A DNA stretch of 64,000 bases from Actinokineospora inagensis DSM 44258 (GTDB lineage Bacteria > Actinomycetota > Actinomycetes > Mycobacteriales > Pseudonocardiaceae), in contig NZ_AXWW01000031.1 in the NCBI RefSeq assembly GCF_000482865.1, positions 34,576 through 98,575 of the forward strand, in the 5' to 3' direction. The notes below the pieces were generated by a model. That model was given only the letters and a program-made list of their open reading frames with translations, did not search any database and was not told the DNA's origin. Within the stretch, counting starts at the first letter, position 1, and each line of letters opens with the position of its first letter. Below are positions 15,406 through 24,036 of the stretch, one piece after another. The translations under genes and the position numbers were made by a program.

Positions 15406-18159
15406 TCAGTCGGTCTCGGCGGAGGGGAGGTAGGCGCCCGGTACGTCGTCCGGGCTGTACACCTTGTCCTCACCCGCGTAGGGCAGGCTCCAGCCGTGGG
15501 TCTGGTACCAGGTGAAGTGGTTCATCTGGGCCGGGTTGGCGAAGTCGGCCGTGGCGTTCGGGCCGGTCAGCCGCTGGTGCGTTTGCCATTGCTGCCACTG
15601 GGCCGCCACCTGCTGCTTGTCCGCGGGTACCGCGACCACTGGCGGCGACGCGGCTGTTGGCGCCGGGACGTCCGCGCCGCACGGTGGCAGCGTGGTCAGC
15701 CCGAGGGTCAGCGGGGTTTGGTTCGGCACCGCGGTGAACGGGGTGTAGTCCGGCTTCGTGGTGAAGGCGGTGCTCATCGGGGTGGCGGCGCTGTCCTTCT
15801 GGTTCATCGGGTGGATCCCGAGGATCTGCTCGATGGTGCGGACCATGGTGATCTGCGTGTAGTAGCGGCTGTCCACCACGCCGTGCTGGGCCCACGGGCT
15901 GATCACCTGGATCGGCGCCCGGTGGCCGTCGACGTGGTCCAGACCGGCCTGGGAGTCGTCCTCGACGACGAAGATCGCCGAGTCCTTCCAGTACGGGCTG
16001 TGCGAGATGGTGTCGACGATCTTGCCGGTGGCGAGGTCGTTGTCGGCGACCTGGGCGGCCGAGTTCGGCGGGCCGCCGGTGTGGTCGCTCGACAGCCAGA
16101 ACATGTTGAGGTTGGCCGGGCCGTTCTTCTGGAAGTCCTGCTTCCAGATCTCGTACCGGTAGATGTCCGGCACCGCGGTGTCGAACTTCGGGAAGCCCGG
16201 CACCGACACGGTGTTCAGCGACGGGATCGGCGACGACGACACGAGCGGGTACGCGGTGGGCTGGCCGGTGGCCGCCATGTTCTTGGTGTCGCAGTACAGG
16301 TTCTGCCAGGTCGCGTCCGCGGGCTTGGTCAGGAACTGGTGGAACTCGCCGAAGTCGCGCACGGTCTTGCCCGCCGCCTGGGCGCCGGACCACAGGAAAC
16401 CGGAGCTCTGGTGGCCGAGCGCGTCGTCCTCGGTGTCGTAGCTGCGCAGGTACTCACCGGCGGAGGACTCGGTGTACTCCGGGTCGTCGGCCTGCATCAG
16501 CCAGTTGTGGCCCTCGGCGGAGTTCGTGCCGATGTCGTAGGTGTTGTCGTAGAGCCCGAACTGGCGCTCCAGCGCGTGCTGGTTGGGGGTGACGGCTTCG
16601 CCGAACTGGGTCAGCTTCGGGTCGCCGTTGCCCCGGGTGTCGTCGCCGAACTGCTGGTCGTAGGTCCGGTTCTCCTTGACGATCAGGAACACGTGCTTGA
16701 TCGTCGACGGGTCGCCGAGCCGCTGCGGCACCGCGACCGGGCGCTTGCTGCCCCACCCGTCGGCCTTCTCCACAGCGGAGTGCGTCCACCCGTTCTGCCG
16801 GAACACCTTGGACGTGTAGTCGCGGATGGTTCGGTCGTCGGGCAGCGTGAACCTCTGCAGGCTGCCGGTCGTGTCGTGGGTGCCGTGCCCGGCGGCGGTG
16901 GTGGGCCGCTGGGCGTCGACGCCGCGGGTGTTGGACACCAGCACGCTGTTCCCGGACGAGGCGATCGCGGTCGGGAAGTAGTCCGTCGGCAGCAGACCGA
17001 CGTAGCTGACCGGTTCCTGTCCGCGGTTGTGCAGCCGGTAGACCGCGACCGCGTTGGCACGGCCGAGGGTCACCAGCAGGTGCCCGTCGTCGGTGACCGT
17101 GATGCCGTCCGGCTCGTAGCCGACGCTGGCCTCCGGCCACGGCTGGGTGGTGATGGTCTGCACGACCCGGTTGTTGCCGGTGTCGATGACCGAGACCGTG
17201 TTGCTGTTGGTGTTGGCCACGAACAGCGACCCGTTGCGGGCGTACAGGTCGGTCGGGTGCAGGCCGACGGGGATGTTCTTGACCGCCGCCGTCGGGTTCG
17301 CCACGTCGATCACGCTGACGGTGCCGGTGGTGGTGGCGCCGGTGACCGGGCTCGCGGGCACCTGGGTGCCGTACGAGTTCAGCGTCTTGTCACCCGCGAC
17401 CGCCGTACGGCCGCCCTCGTTGCCCACGTACACCTTGGAGCCGACCAGGACCAGGTCGCGTGGCGCGTTGCCCACGGCCCAGCTCTGCTTGATCGTGCCG
17501 GTCGCGGCGTCCAGCGCCACCACCCGGTTCTGGCCGTTGACCGCCGCGTACACGGTCGAGCCGTCCGCCGAGAACACCGCCTGGGCGACGAGCGCGTGCT
17601 TGGGGCCGTCCGCGGCGATGGTGACGAAGGTCGGGTTGGCGACGGTGCCGTCCGGGTTCACCGCGAACCGGCGGTAGCCGTCGGTCTGCGGCAGCCACAG
17701 CGTCTTGCCGTCGGGGGAGTAGGTGGGTCCTTCCTGGCCGACGTCGTTGCCGGGGATGCGCAGGTTCGCCGACGCGGAGTTGCCGACGAGCTGCTGCACC
17801 TTCCAGCTCTTGAGGTCGACGATGGTCAGCGCGATCCCACCGTCCGCGGTCAGCGCCGCGAGGTGGCCGCCGTCCGGGCTGACCGTGGACGACATGATCT
17901 TGCCGTTGGTGACCACCAGCCGGTCGCCGATGGGGTCGACGAACTGGTCGTCCGACACGACCAGGCCCTGGTCGGTGACCTGACCGACGTGGTCGGTGCC
18001 GAAGCCGAGGGTGGACGCGGAGCCGACACCGGAGCCGACCGCGACCAGGGCGACGGTGGTGGAACTGGAGACAGCGATACGCAATCTGCGGCCGCTGCGT
18101 TCACCGAGGAGGCGCGAGTGCGTCTCCTCGGTGCGCCTGCGGCGGCGCGTTACCTGCAT
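15406..18159 (-). CDS. Secreted beta-propeller/phosphoesterase (alkaline-phosphatase-fold) protein
   Basis: The 917-residue protein starts at ATG after GAAGGGA, 5 bp downstream of the ABC permease gene. A basic N-terminus (MQVTRRRRRTEE) and hydrophobic stretch (near 30-50) form a signal or anchor. Residues of about 60-430 carry YncE-like propeller repeats such as GTVSVIDVANPT and NSNTVSVIDTGNNRVVQTI. The C-terminal half is a phosphoesterase domain: HVFLIVKENRTYDQQFGD, the usual metal-site start of phospholipase C/acid phosphatase relatives. DYTSKVF precedes it and IFVVEDDSQAGLDHVDGHR carries the second metal-site group. Export is inferred. The substrate is unknown, perhaps a phosphoester. Confidence 0.85.
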   Translation of the reverse strand: MQVTRRRRRTEETHSRLLGERSGRRLRIAVSSSTTVALVAVGSGVGSASTLGFGTDHVGQVTDQGLVVSDDQFVDPIGDRLVVTNGKIMSSTVSPDGGHLAALTADGGIALTIVDLKSWKVQQLVGNSASANLRIPGNDVGQEGPTYSPDGKTLWLPQTDGYRRFAVNPDGTVANPTFVTIAADGPKHALVAQAVFSADGSTVYAAVNGQNRVVALDAATGTIKQSWAVGNAPRDLVLVGSKVYVGNEGGRTAVAGDKTLNSYGTQVPASPVTGATTTGTVSVIDVANPTAAVKNIPVGLHPTDLYARNGSLFVANTNSNTVSVIDTGNNRVVQTITTQPWPEASVGYEPDGITVTDDGHLLVTLGRANAVAVYRLHNRGQEPVSYVGLLPTDYFPTAIASSGNSVLVSNTRGVDAQRPTTAAGHGTHDTTGSLQRFTLPDDRTIRDYTSKVFRQNGWTHSAVEKADGWGSKRPVAVPQRLGDPSTIKHVFLIVKENRTYDQQFGDDTRGNGDPKLTQFGEAVTPNQHALERQFGLYDNTYDIGTNSAEGHNWLMQADDPEYTESSAGEYLRSYDTEDDALGHQSSGFLWSGAQAAGKTVRDFGEFHQFLTKPADATWQNLYCDTKNMAATGQPTAYPLVSSSPIPSLNTVSVPGFPKFDTAVPDIYRYEIWKQDFQKNGPANLNMFWLSSDHTGGPPNSAAQVADNDLATGKIVDTISHSPYWKDSAIFVVEDDSQAGLDHVDGHRAPIQVISPWAQHGVVDSRYYTQITMVRTIEQILGIHPMNQKDSAATPMSTAFTTKPDYTPFTAVPNQTPLTLGLTTLPPCGADVPAPTAASPPVVAVPADKQQVAAQWQQWQTHQRLTGPNATADFANPAQMNHFTWYQTHGWSLPYAGEDKVYSPDDVPGAYLPSAETD

Positions 18160-18164
18160 CGGGA

Positions 18165-19529
18165 CTATCCCTTCGGGGAGGTGGACAGCAGGTCGACGTT
18201 GCCGTCGAACTGCCACAGCGGGTTGGGTTGGTCCCCGTTCGGGGTCCGCACCTGGAAGTAGCCGTTCACTTCCTTCGGTCCGTCGCCGTCCGCGACGTAC
18301 CGCCCGTCCGAGGTGACGTCGAGCTGGTAGATGGCCGACCCGGTGGCGTCGATGCCGGGCAGGTGCCAGGACACGACGCACCGCCAGTCGTTGCCGGGTC
18401 CTTCGGGGGCGACCAGCCCGTCGCCCTTGGTGCAGGCCGCGGTGACCGCCAGGTGCTCCTCGGCGACGTCGGGCCGGTGGAGCTGCGCGGTTTGCAGCCG
18501 GTAGAGGTGCGCGAACGCCGTGGCGACCGAGTCCTGCAGCTCGTCCTGCCGGATGCCGGACCCGCCGGCCGGGGTGGCCACGGCGACGACACCGACTGTC
18601 GCGGCGAACAGCACCGCCAGCGGCAGGGCGCCGGCGGTGAGCGCGCGGCGTCCCGAGCCCTGGTAGGTGGAGCTGGTGAAGTCGCGGCGCAGGAACAGCG
18701 CGTACGCGAGCGCGGTCGAGGTGACCGCCCACACCAGGCTGACCACGATGCCGATCAGCAGCGGACCGGTCTGCGCCGGACTGGTGAACAGGCCGTTCCA
18801 GGCGATGAACGCGTAGCTGGGCAGCGCGAGCCGGACGGCGACCGGCAACGGCAGCATCTGCACCAGGTCCATCACCAGCGCCACGACGACCGGCAGCAGC
18901 AAGCCCATCGGCGACCGTCCGAACGCGACAGACCCGAGCAGGCCGATGGCCGCCAGGGCCAATGTCGGGGCCAGCACGCAGATCCACGCGAGCAAGACCC
19001 GCCCGGCCGCGGCCGCGGGGGACAGCAGGTGCCCGTCGAGACCGACCAGGTCCCGGTTGCCGACCGCCAAGACCCCGCCGACCGAACTGGACACCGCCAG
19101 CCCGGCGACCAGCAGCAGGATGACGGTGAGGCTCGCCAACGCCTTGGCGGTGAAGATCCGCCGGGGCGACCGGACCGCCACCAGCAGGTGCCGCCACGTG
19201 CCCAGGCGGTCCTCCGCGGCGAACACGTCGCCCGCGATCAGTGAGGTCAGCAGCGGCAGCGCGTACACGCCCGCGAAGCCGAGCACGACCAGCGGGCCCG
19301 CCCACCCGGTCGCCCCCATCCAGCGGCCGAAGAGGGTGTCCACCGGCAGCGAGTCCTGTTGACTCACCGCGGCGACGAAGACTGCGGGCGCGAGCCAGCA
19401 GGCGACGAGCAGCACCCGAACCGCCCACTGGGACAGCAGCTTCACCAGCTCGAACCGGTAACCACGGCTGAGCGGCACGGGCCGGGCGGCAGTGGTGTCA
19501 CTGGTTTCGCCGATGGTCGTCGCGGTCAT
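18165..19529 (-). CDS. ABC transporter permease with extracytoplasmic C-terminal domain
   Basis: The 454-residue protein starts at the ATG overlapping the upstream stop (ATGA). It has about six helices, for example VLLVACWLAPAVFVAAV, WAGPLVVLGFAGVYALPLL and VLLAWICVLAPTLALAAIGL, in the ABC-2 permease style with GDVFAAEDRLGTWRHLLV. After the last helix (near 325) comes a 125-residue domain with two cysteines (TAACTKG, WRCVVSW), YQLDVTSDGRYVADGDGP and a repeat of NPLWQFDGNV type. This domain is probably outside the membrane. It forms a unit with the ATPase, the junction protein and the phosphoesterase. Confidence 0.82.
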   Translation of the reverse strand: MTATTIGETSDTTAARPVPLSRGYRFELVKLLSQWAVRVLLVACWLAPAVFVAAVSQQDSLPVDTLFGRWMGATGWAGPLVVLGFAGVYALPLLTSLIAGDVFAAEDRLGTWRHLLVAVRSPRRIFTAKALASLTVILLLVAGLAVSSSVGGVLAVGNRDLVGLDGHLLSPAAAAGRVLLAWICVLAPTLALAAIGLLGSVAFGRSPMGLLLPVVVALVMDLVQMLPLPVAVRLALPSYAFIAWNGLFTSPAQTGPLLIGIVVSLVWAVTSTALAYALFLRRDFTSSTYQGSGRRALTAGALPLAVLFAATVGVVAVATPAGGSGIRQDELQDSVATAFAHLYRLQTAQLHRPDVAEEHLAVTAACTKGDGLVAPEGPGNDWRCVVSWHLPGIDATGSAIYQLDVTSDGRYVADGDGPKEVNGYFQVRTPNGDQPNPLWQFDGNVDLLSTSPKG

Positions 19530-19903
19530 CGGATGGCCTCCGGCTGGTCGGTCTGCTCGGTCAGGGCGAGAAACGCGGCTTCCAGCGGGGAGACCAGTGG
19601 GGCGAGCTCGCGCACCGCGAGGCCCGCGTGCACGAGCCGCACCACCAGGTCGTACCGGTAGCGGCTGAGCGGGATAGGCGGGGTGGCAGTGGTGTCGCTG
19701 GTTCCGCTGATTCCGCCGCCGGTGGTCTGCTTGGTGAGGGCGAGGAAAGCGGCTTCTAACGGGGAGACCAGGGGGGCGAGTTCGCGCACCGCGATACCGG
19801 CGTCCGCGAGCTGCACCACCAGGTCGTGCCAGTAGCCGCGGCCCAGCGGGACGGGCCGGGTGGCAGTGGTGTCGCTGGTTTCGCCGGTGGTCGTGGCGGT
19901 CAT
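19526..19903 (-). CDS. 125-residue ORF built from duplicated ABC ATPase tail/permease head sequence
   Basis: This reading frame has two copies of the ATPase C-terminus (VRELAPLVSPLEAAFLALT, residues 39-57 and about 98-116). Each follows a copy of the permease N-terminus (MTATTTGETSDTTATRPVPL at 1-20, then SGTSDTTATPPIPLSR). The ATPase upstream ends with the same tail and the permease downstream begins with the same head. The ATPase/permease junction (repeat period about 175-190 bp) is therefore present three times. ATGA overlaps are kept at both ends. It probably arose by tandem duplication. Whether the product is stable or functional is unknown. Confidence 0.6.
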   Translation of the reverse strand: MTATTTGETSDTTATRPVPLGRGYWHDLVVQLADAGIAVRELAPLVSPLEAAFLALTKQTTGGGISGTSDTTATPPIPLSRYRYDLVVRLVHAGLAVRELAPLVSPLEAAFLALTEQTDQPEAIR

Positions 19904-20829
19904 CGGGTGGCCTCCGGCTGGTCGGTCAGGGCGAGGAAAGCGGCTTCCAGTGGGGAGACCAGCGGGGCGAGCTCGCGCACCGCGATACCGGCGTGCACGA
20001 GCCGCACGACCAGGTCGTCGAGCGCGGGGACGAGCGTGCGGACCACGACCAGTTCCGGATCGGGGACGTCGATGAGGTGGATCCCGGGCGTCCTGGCCGC
20101 CACCTCGCGCGCGGACTCCGGGTCGGAGGTGCGCAGCCGGTAGTCCAGGTCGCTGTTCTCGTCGGACAGTTCGGCCAGCGGGCCGGAGAACACGACCTGC
20201 CCGGTCGCCAGGATCGTGACCTCGGTGCACAGCGCCTCGACGTCGTCCATCCGGTGGCTGGAGAGCACCACGGCCGTGCCCTCGGCGGCGAGCCGGGTCA
20301 GCACGCCGTGCACGTGTTTCTTGCCCGCCGGGTCGAGGCCGTTGGCGGGCTCGTCGAGCACCAGCAGTCGGGGCTTGGTCAGCAGCGCGGCGGCCAGGCC
20401 CAGCCGCTGGCGCATGCCGAGGGAGAAACCACGCACCCGGTCGTCGGCGACATCGGTGAGCCCCACGTCGTGCAACGCCTCGCCGATCCCCGCCTTCCGC
20501 GGGTTCTCGCCGCGCAGCGAGACCAGCGCGGCCAGGTTCTGCCGGGCGGTGAGCGCGGGATAGAGCCCGGGGCCCTCGACGAACCCGGCAACCCCCTCGG
20601 GCGCGGCCAGCGCCCGGCCGACCCGCGTGCCCAGCACCTCCAACGTCCCGGTGTCCGCGACGGTCAGGCCGAGCAGGAGCCCGAGCAGTGTCGTCTTCCC
20701 GGCGCCGTTGGGGCCGACCAGACCGTGGATCCGCCCGCCGACCACCGCCAGGTCCACCCGGTCGAGCGCGATGACATCACCGAAGTACTTCGATATCCCA
20801 GTGGCCCGAACCGCGAGGTTTGCGTCCAT
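19900..20829 (-). CDS. ABC transporter ATP-binding protein
   Basis: The 309-residue ATPase has Walker A GPNGAGKTT (near 38), signature FSLGMRQRLG (near 138) and Walker B LLVLDEPANGLD, then the H-loop SSHRMDD. It is of the CcmA/BcrA-type (multidrug or bacitracin-like) exporters. The C-terminal tail VRELAPLVSPLEAAFLALTD is the segment copied downstream. It is the first gene of the leftward operon, with the permease and phosphoesterase. Confidence 0.92.
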   Translation of the reverse strand: MDANLAVRATGISKYFGDVIALDRVDLAVVGGRIHGLVGPNGAGKTTLLGLLLGLTVADTGTLEVLGTRVGRALAAPEGVAGFVEGPGLYPALTARQNLAALVSLRGENPRKAGIGEALHDVGLTDVADDRVRGFSLGMRQRLGLAAALLTKPRLLVLDEPANGLDPAGKKHVHGVLTRLAAEGTAVVLSSHRMDDVEALCTEVTILATGQVVFSGPLAELSDENSDLDYRLRTSDPESAREVAARTPGIHLIDVPDPELVVVRTLVPALDDLVVRLVHAGIAVRELAPLVSPLEAAFLALTDQPEATR

Positions 20830-21102
20830 TCATCCTCTTCCGTCGGCCGGGAAAACCGTGGTGATCCGAGGAACCTAGGTACCGGACATGACGTCAGCGG
20901 GGGCCGCCGGTTGAACGTTCTCGGAACGCGTGATCGCCCATGCCGGGGCTGTCCTGGAACGGGTGGAATGCCCCTATCGCCGGGAAACGCGCCAGGTGAG
21001 CCGCCTGGCCGGTGGCAAGACCGCGTAAGGAAGCCCGGTGAGGGCGTTCGGGGTCCGTTAGGGACAGTCCCGTGCCCGCGGTGCGCGCGCTGGGATGTCG
21101 GT

Positions 21103-21531
21103 ATGCGCACACCGGTTCCGGGCGAGTTCGGGTTCCCGCTGGGGGTGGTCGTGGCCGTCGCCGCGGCTTTCGGGGCGGTCGCCGTCGGCGCGACCGGGCA
21201 GCCGGTCGTCTCCGTCGTCGCGATGGTCGCGGTGGTCGACCTGGTTGCGGTGGTGAGCACCGCTCGGGCAACCCTGGGCACCGCGGTGGTCTGCTGGTGC
21301 CTGCACTCCGGGTTCGTGCTCGGCCGGGCGGGGGAGTTGGTGTTCACCGGGCGGGCGGGGCACGACGCCCTGGTCATCGGGTTGTGCGCCGCTGTCGGGG
21401 CGCTGTTCGCGTCGTTGGCGCGCTCGGCGGTCGCCGACGTCGCCGTGGAGATCCCGCGTCCGCGTCAGCCCCGTGCCCTGGGCGGCGGGACACCGTACCC
21501 GATGGTCGGACCGGGTGCGCAGCCGTGGTGA
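21103..21531 (+). CDS. Small DUF4118-like membrane protein
   Basis: The 142-residue product begins MRTPVPGEFGFPLGVVVAV. Four hydrophobic segments follow: VVVAVAAAFGAVAVGA, VVSVVAMVAVVDLVAVVST, LGTAVVCWCLHSGFVLGRAG and ALVIGLCAAVGALFASL. The helix spacing resembles the four-helix domain of KdpD-type sensors (DUF4118), but no kinase is attached. No strong Shine-Dalgarno is visible and the start is uncertain. It lies upstream of the potassium transporter gene, same strand, with a 103-bp gap. A link to potassium is speculative. Confidence 0.55.
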   Translation: MRTPVPGEFGFPLGVVVAVAAAFGAVAVGATGQPVVSVVAMVAVVDLVAVVSTARATLGTAVVCWCLHSGFVLGRAGELVFTGRAGHDALVIGLCAAVGALFASLARSAVADVAVEIPRPRQPRALGGGTPYPMVGPGAQPW

Positions 21532-21634
21532 GCAGCCACACCCGAAGGCATTAAGAGCGCGTAAATGCGCTGGCGAGAACCCGTCATGAGACTGCATGGT
21601 CACGACTGACATGTGCCGTCCACGAGGGGACACG

Positions 21635-23548
21635 ATGGATCAGGTCGCCGGGCCGGACGCCCGACACCCAGCCCGGCTCGCGGTGGTCGTCGGCGCTCTC
21701 GGGGTCGTGTTCGGCGACATCGGCACCAGTCCGATCTACACGCTCCCCACCGTCTTCAACCCCGCCGACCCGCACCCCGTCCCGGTCAGCACCGAGAACG
21801 TCTACGGGGTGGTGTCCCTGGTGTTCTGGTCGGTGATGATCGTCGTCACGGTCACCTACGTGTTGCTCGCGATGCGCGCCGACAACGACGGCGAGGGCGG
21901 CATCATGGCCCTGATCACGCTGCTGCGCCGGTGGGGCGGCACGCGCGGGCGCAAGGTGGCCGCCGCGCTGGCCGCGTTGGGCATCTTCGGCGCCGCGCTG
22001 TTCTTCGGCGACAGCATGATCACCCCGGCGATCTCCGTGCTGTCCGCTGTGGAGGGTCTGAAGGTCGTCTCGCCCGGGTTCGACCGGTTCATCGTGCCGA
22101 TCACCGCGGTGATCATCATCGGGCTGTTCCTGGTGCAGCGCCGGGGAACCGCGGTGGTCGGCCGGTTGTTCGGGCCGGTCATGATCGTGTGGTTCGGTGT
22201 GATCGGCGCGTGCGGGGTGGTCGGCATCGCTGAGCACCCGCAGATCTTGCGGGCGCTGCTGCCGACCTACGCGCTGGGCTTCCTGGCAGGCCACTTCGGC
22301 ATCGCCTTCTTCGCCCTGGCCGCGGTCGTGCTCGCCGTCACCGGCGCGGAGGCGCTCTACGCGGACATGGGGCACTTCGGCCGTCGGGCGATCACCCGCG
22401 GCTGGCTGGTCCTGGTGTTCCCCGCCTGCACCCTGAGCTACTTCGGCCAGGGGGCGCTGATCCTGGCCGATCCGGCCAACGTCAGCAGCTCGTTCTTCCT
22501 GCTCGTCCCCGGCTGGGGCAGGCTGCCGATGGTCGTGCTGGCGACGGCGGCCACCGTGATCGCCTCCCAGGCCGTGATCACCGGCGCGTTCTCGGTCACC
22601 TCGCAGGCCGCCCAACTCGGGTACCTGCCGCGGTTGCGCATCGCGCACACGTCCGAGTCGACCATCGGCCAGATCTACGTGCCGTGGATCAACTGGCTGC
22701 TGATGTCGTCCGTGCTGACCCTGGTGTTCGTCTTCCGCGCCTCGGCCGCGCTGGCGTTCGCGTTCGGCATGGCCGTCACCGCCACGATCACCATCACCAC
22801 CCTGCTGTTCCTGTGCTACGCCCGGTGGCGCTGGCAGACCCCGCTGTGGGCGCTCGTGCCCGCGGGCGCGGTGCTGCTGACCGTCGACCTGCTGTTCGTC
22901 GCCGCCAACATGACCAAGTTCCTGCACGGCGCCTGGCTGCCGCTGCTGATCGGGCTCGCCGCGTTCACCGTCATGACCACGTGGCAACGCGGCCGCCACA
23001 TCGTCACCGCCGAACGGGAACGCCGCGAGGGCTCACTGCGCGAGTTCATCGACGAGTTGCGCGGCGAGGCGCTGGTCCGCGTCCCCGGCACCGCCGTGTT
23101 CCTCAACCGCGGCAAGAAAACCGCGCCGCTGGCCATGCGCGCCAACACCGAGCACAACCACACCCGGCACGAACACGTCGTCATCATGTCCCTGGACACC
23201 GAGCCGGTCCCGCGCGTCCCCGCCGAGCGCCGCGTCGTCGTCGACGACCTCGGCTACGCCAACGACGGCATCATCCACGTCAGCGCCCGCTTCGGGTACA
23301 TGGAGCCCCCGGACGTGCTGGCCGCCCTCACCGCTCTCGACCCGGCCACCACCGAGGGCGGCATCGACCTCACCCGGGCCTCCTACTTCCTCTCCAAAAT
23401 CGAACTCCACCGCGGCCCCGATCCCACCATGGCGCCCTGGCGCAAACGCCTCTTCATCGCCACCTCCTACATCACCGCCGACGCCGCCGAACACTTCGGC
23501 CTGCCCCGCGACCGCACCGTCATCATGGGTGCGCACATCGACGTATAG
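21635..23548 (+). CDS. kup: Kup-family potassium transporter
   Basis: The 637-residue protein starts at ATG 21635, which has GAGGGG at ideal spacing; an ATG 13 codons upstream lacks one. The N-terminus shows the Kup signature VVFGDIGTSPIYTLPTVF and then MRADNDGEGGIMALITLL. It has about 12 helices (for example FIVPITAVIIIGLFLVQRRG), with YFGQGALILADP and MDGLLFVAANMTKFLHGAWLP-like patterns, and a C-terminal cytoplasmic domain ending in TSYITADAAEHFGLPRDRTV. It should import K+ with H+. It is a single gene. Confidence 0.95.
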   Translation: MDQVAGPDARHPARLAVVVGALGVVFGDIGTSPIYTLPTVFNPADPHPVPVSTENVYGVVSLVFWSVMIVVTVTYVLLAMRADNDGEGGIMALITLLRRWGGTRGRKVAAALAALGIFGAALFFGDSMITPAISVLSAVEGLKVVSPGFDRFIVPITAVIIIGLFLVQRRGTAVVGRLFGPVMIVWFGVIGACGVVGIAEHPQILRALLPTYALGFLAGHFGIAFFALAAVVLAVTGAEALYADMGHFGRRAITRGWLVLVFPACTLSYFGQGALILADPANVSSSFFLLVPGWGRLPMVVLATAATVIASQAVITGAFSVTSQAAQLGYLPRLRIAHTSESTIGQIYVPWINWLLMSSVLTLVFVFRASAALAFAFGMAVTATITITTLLFLCYARWRWQTPLWALVPAGAVLLTVDLLFVAANMTKFLHGAWLPLLIGLAAFTVMTTWQRGRHIVTAERERREGSLREFIDELRGEALVRVPGTAVFLNRGKKTAPLAMRANTEHNHTRHEHVVIMSLDTEPVPRVPAERRVVVDDLGYANDGIIHVSARFGYMEPPDVLAALTALDPATTEGGIDLTRASYFLSKIELHRGPDPTMAPWRKRLFIATSYITADAAEHFGLPRDRTVIMGAHIDV

Positions 23549-24036
23549 CGCGTTCGCGGGTATCGGTGGTATGGGCTGGAAACTGTTCGCGGTTCGCCGC
23601 CCAAGGCCACTCGATACGTCCGGCTCTGCCGCCATCGCCGCAGTTGTGATAGGGCGCGGGGCCTGCCGGTGGTATTCCTCCGGGTGTTCCCGGCCATTCG
23701 GGTTCATATCACCGGCGGGAGCGCGCGGGTCGGTCCGGATAACAGGCGTTGCCAGTCGGGAATTCACGCGCCGGACACACGGCTATTCACCTGGAGATTC
23801 GCTGGAATCACGCGTGTCGGGTGGTTGCCGCGGATTTGCCTGATGTTGACAAACGGGCATTCCCACCATGGATTTCGTTGACTGGCGCACGGCCGCCCCC
23901 GAATGCTTGGTCGCGCTCGGTGACGCGTGCACAGCTCTGCGTCGCCAGTGCAGCCACTGGGCCGGTCGCCGGTGGGTCGCCCACGAGGCGGCGGCGAGCG
24001 GTACCGGGCGCGCAACCCTGCCCACGAGGAGCATGA
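23549..24036. other. Non-coding region upstream of the M4 peptidase gene
   Basis: No gene is supported. Base composition is less GC-rich than the flanks between about 23560 and 23880. A perfect -35-like TTGACA lies at 23846-23851, but the hexamer 17 bp downstream (TGGATT) is a poor -10. A long leader for the M4 peptidase is possible. I looked for a cyclic-di-AMP (ydaO) riboswitch, often found before secreted wall enzymes, and could not recognise its conserved segments. Confidence 0.3.

Noticed and set aside
15280..18261. A 993-codon open frame on the + strand opposite the phosphoesterase
   Set aside because: Shadow frame: its product is rich in Arg/Val/His/Asp without domain signatures, and the minus-strand frame has propeller and phosphoesterase motifs.
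23549..24036. Cyclic-di-AMP (ydaO) riboswitch before the secreted M4 peptidase
   Set aside because: I could not find the conserved segments or pairing of that class in the leader.
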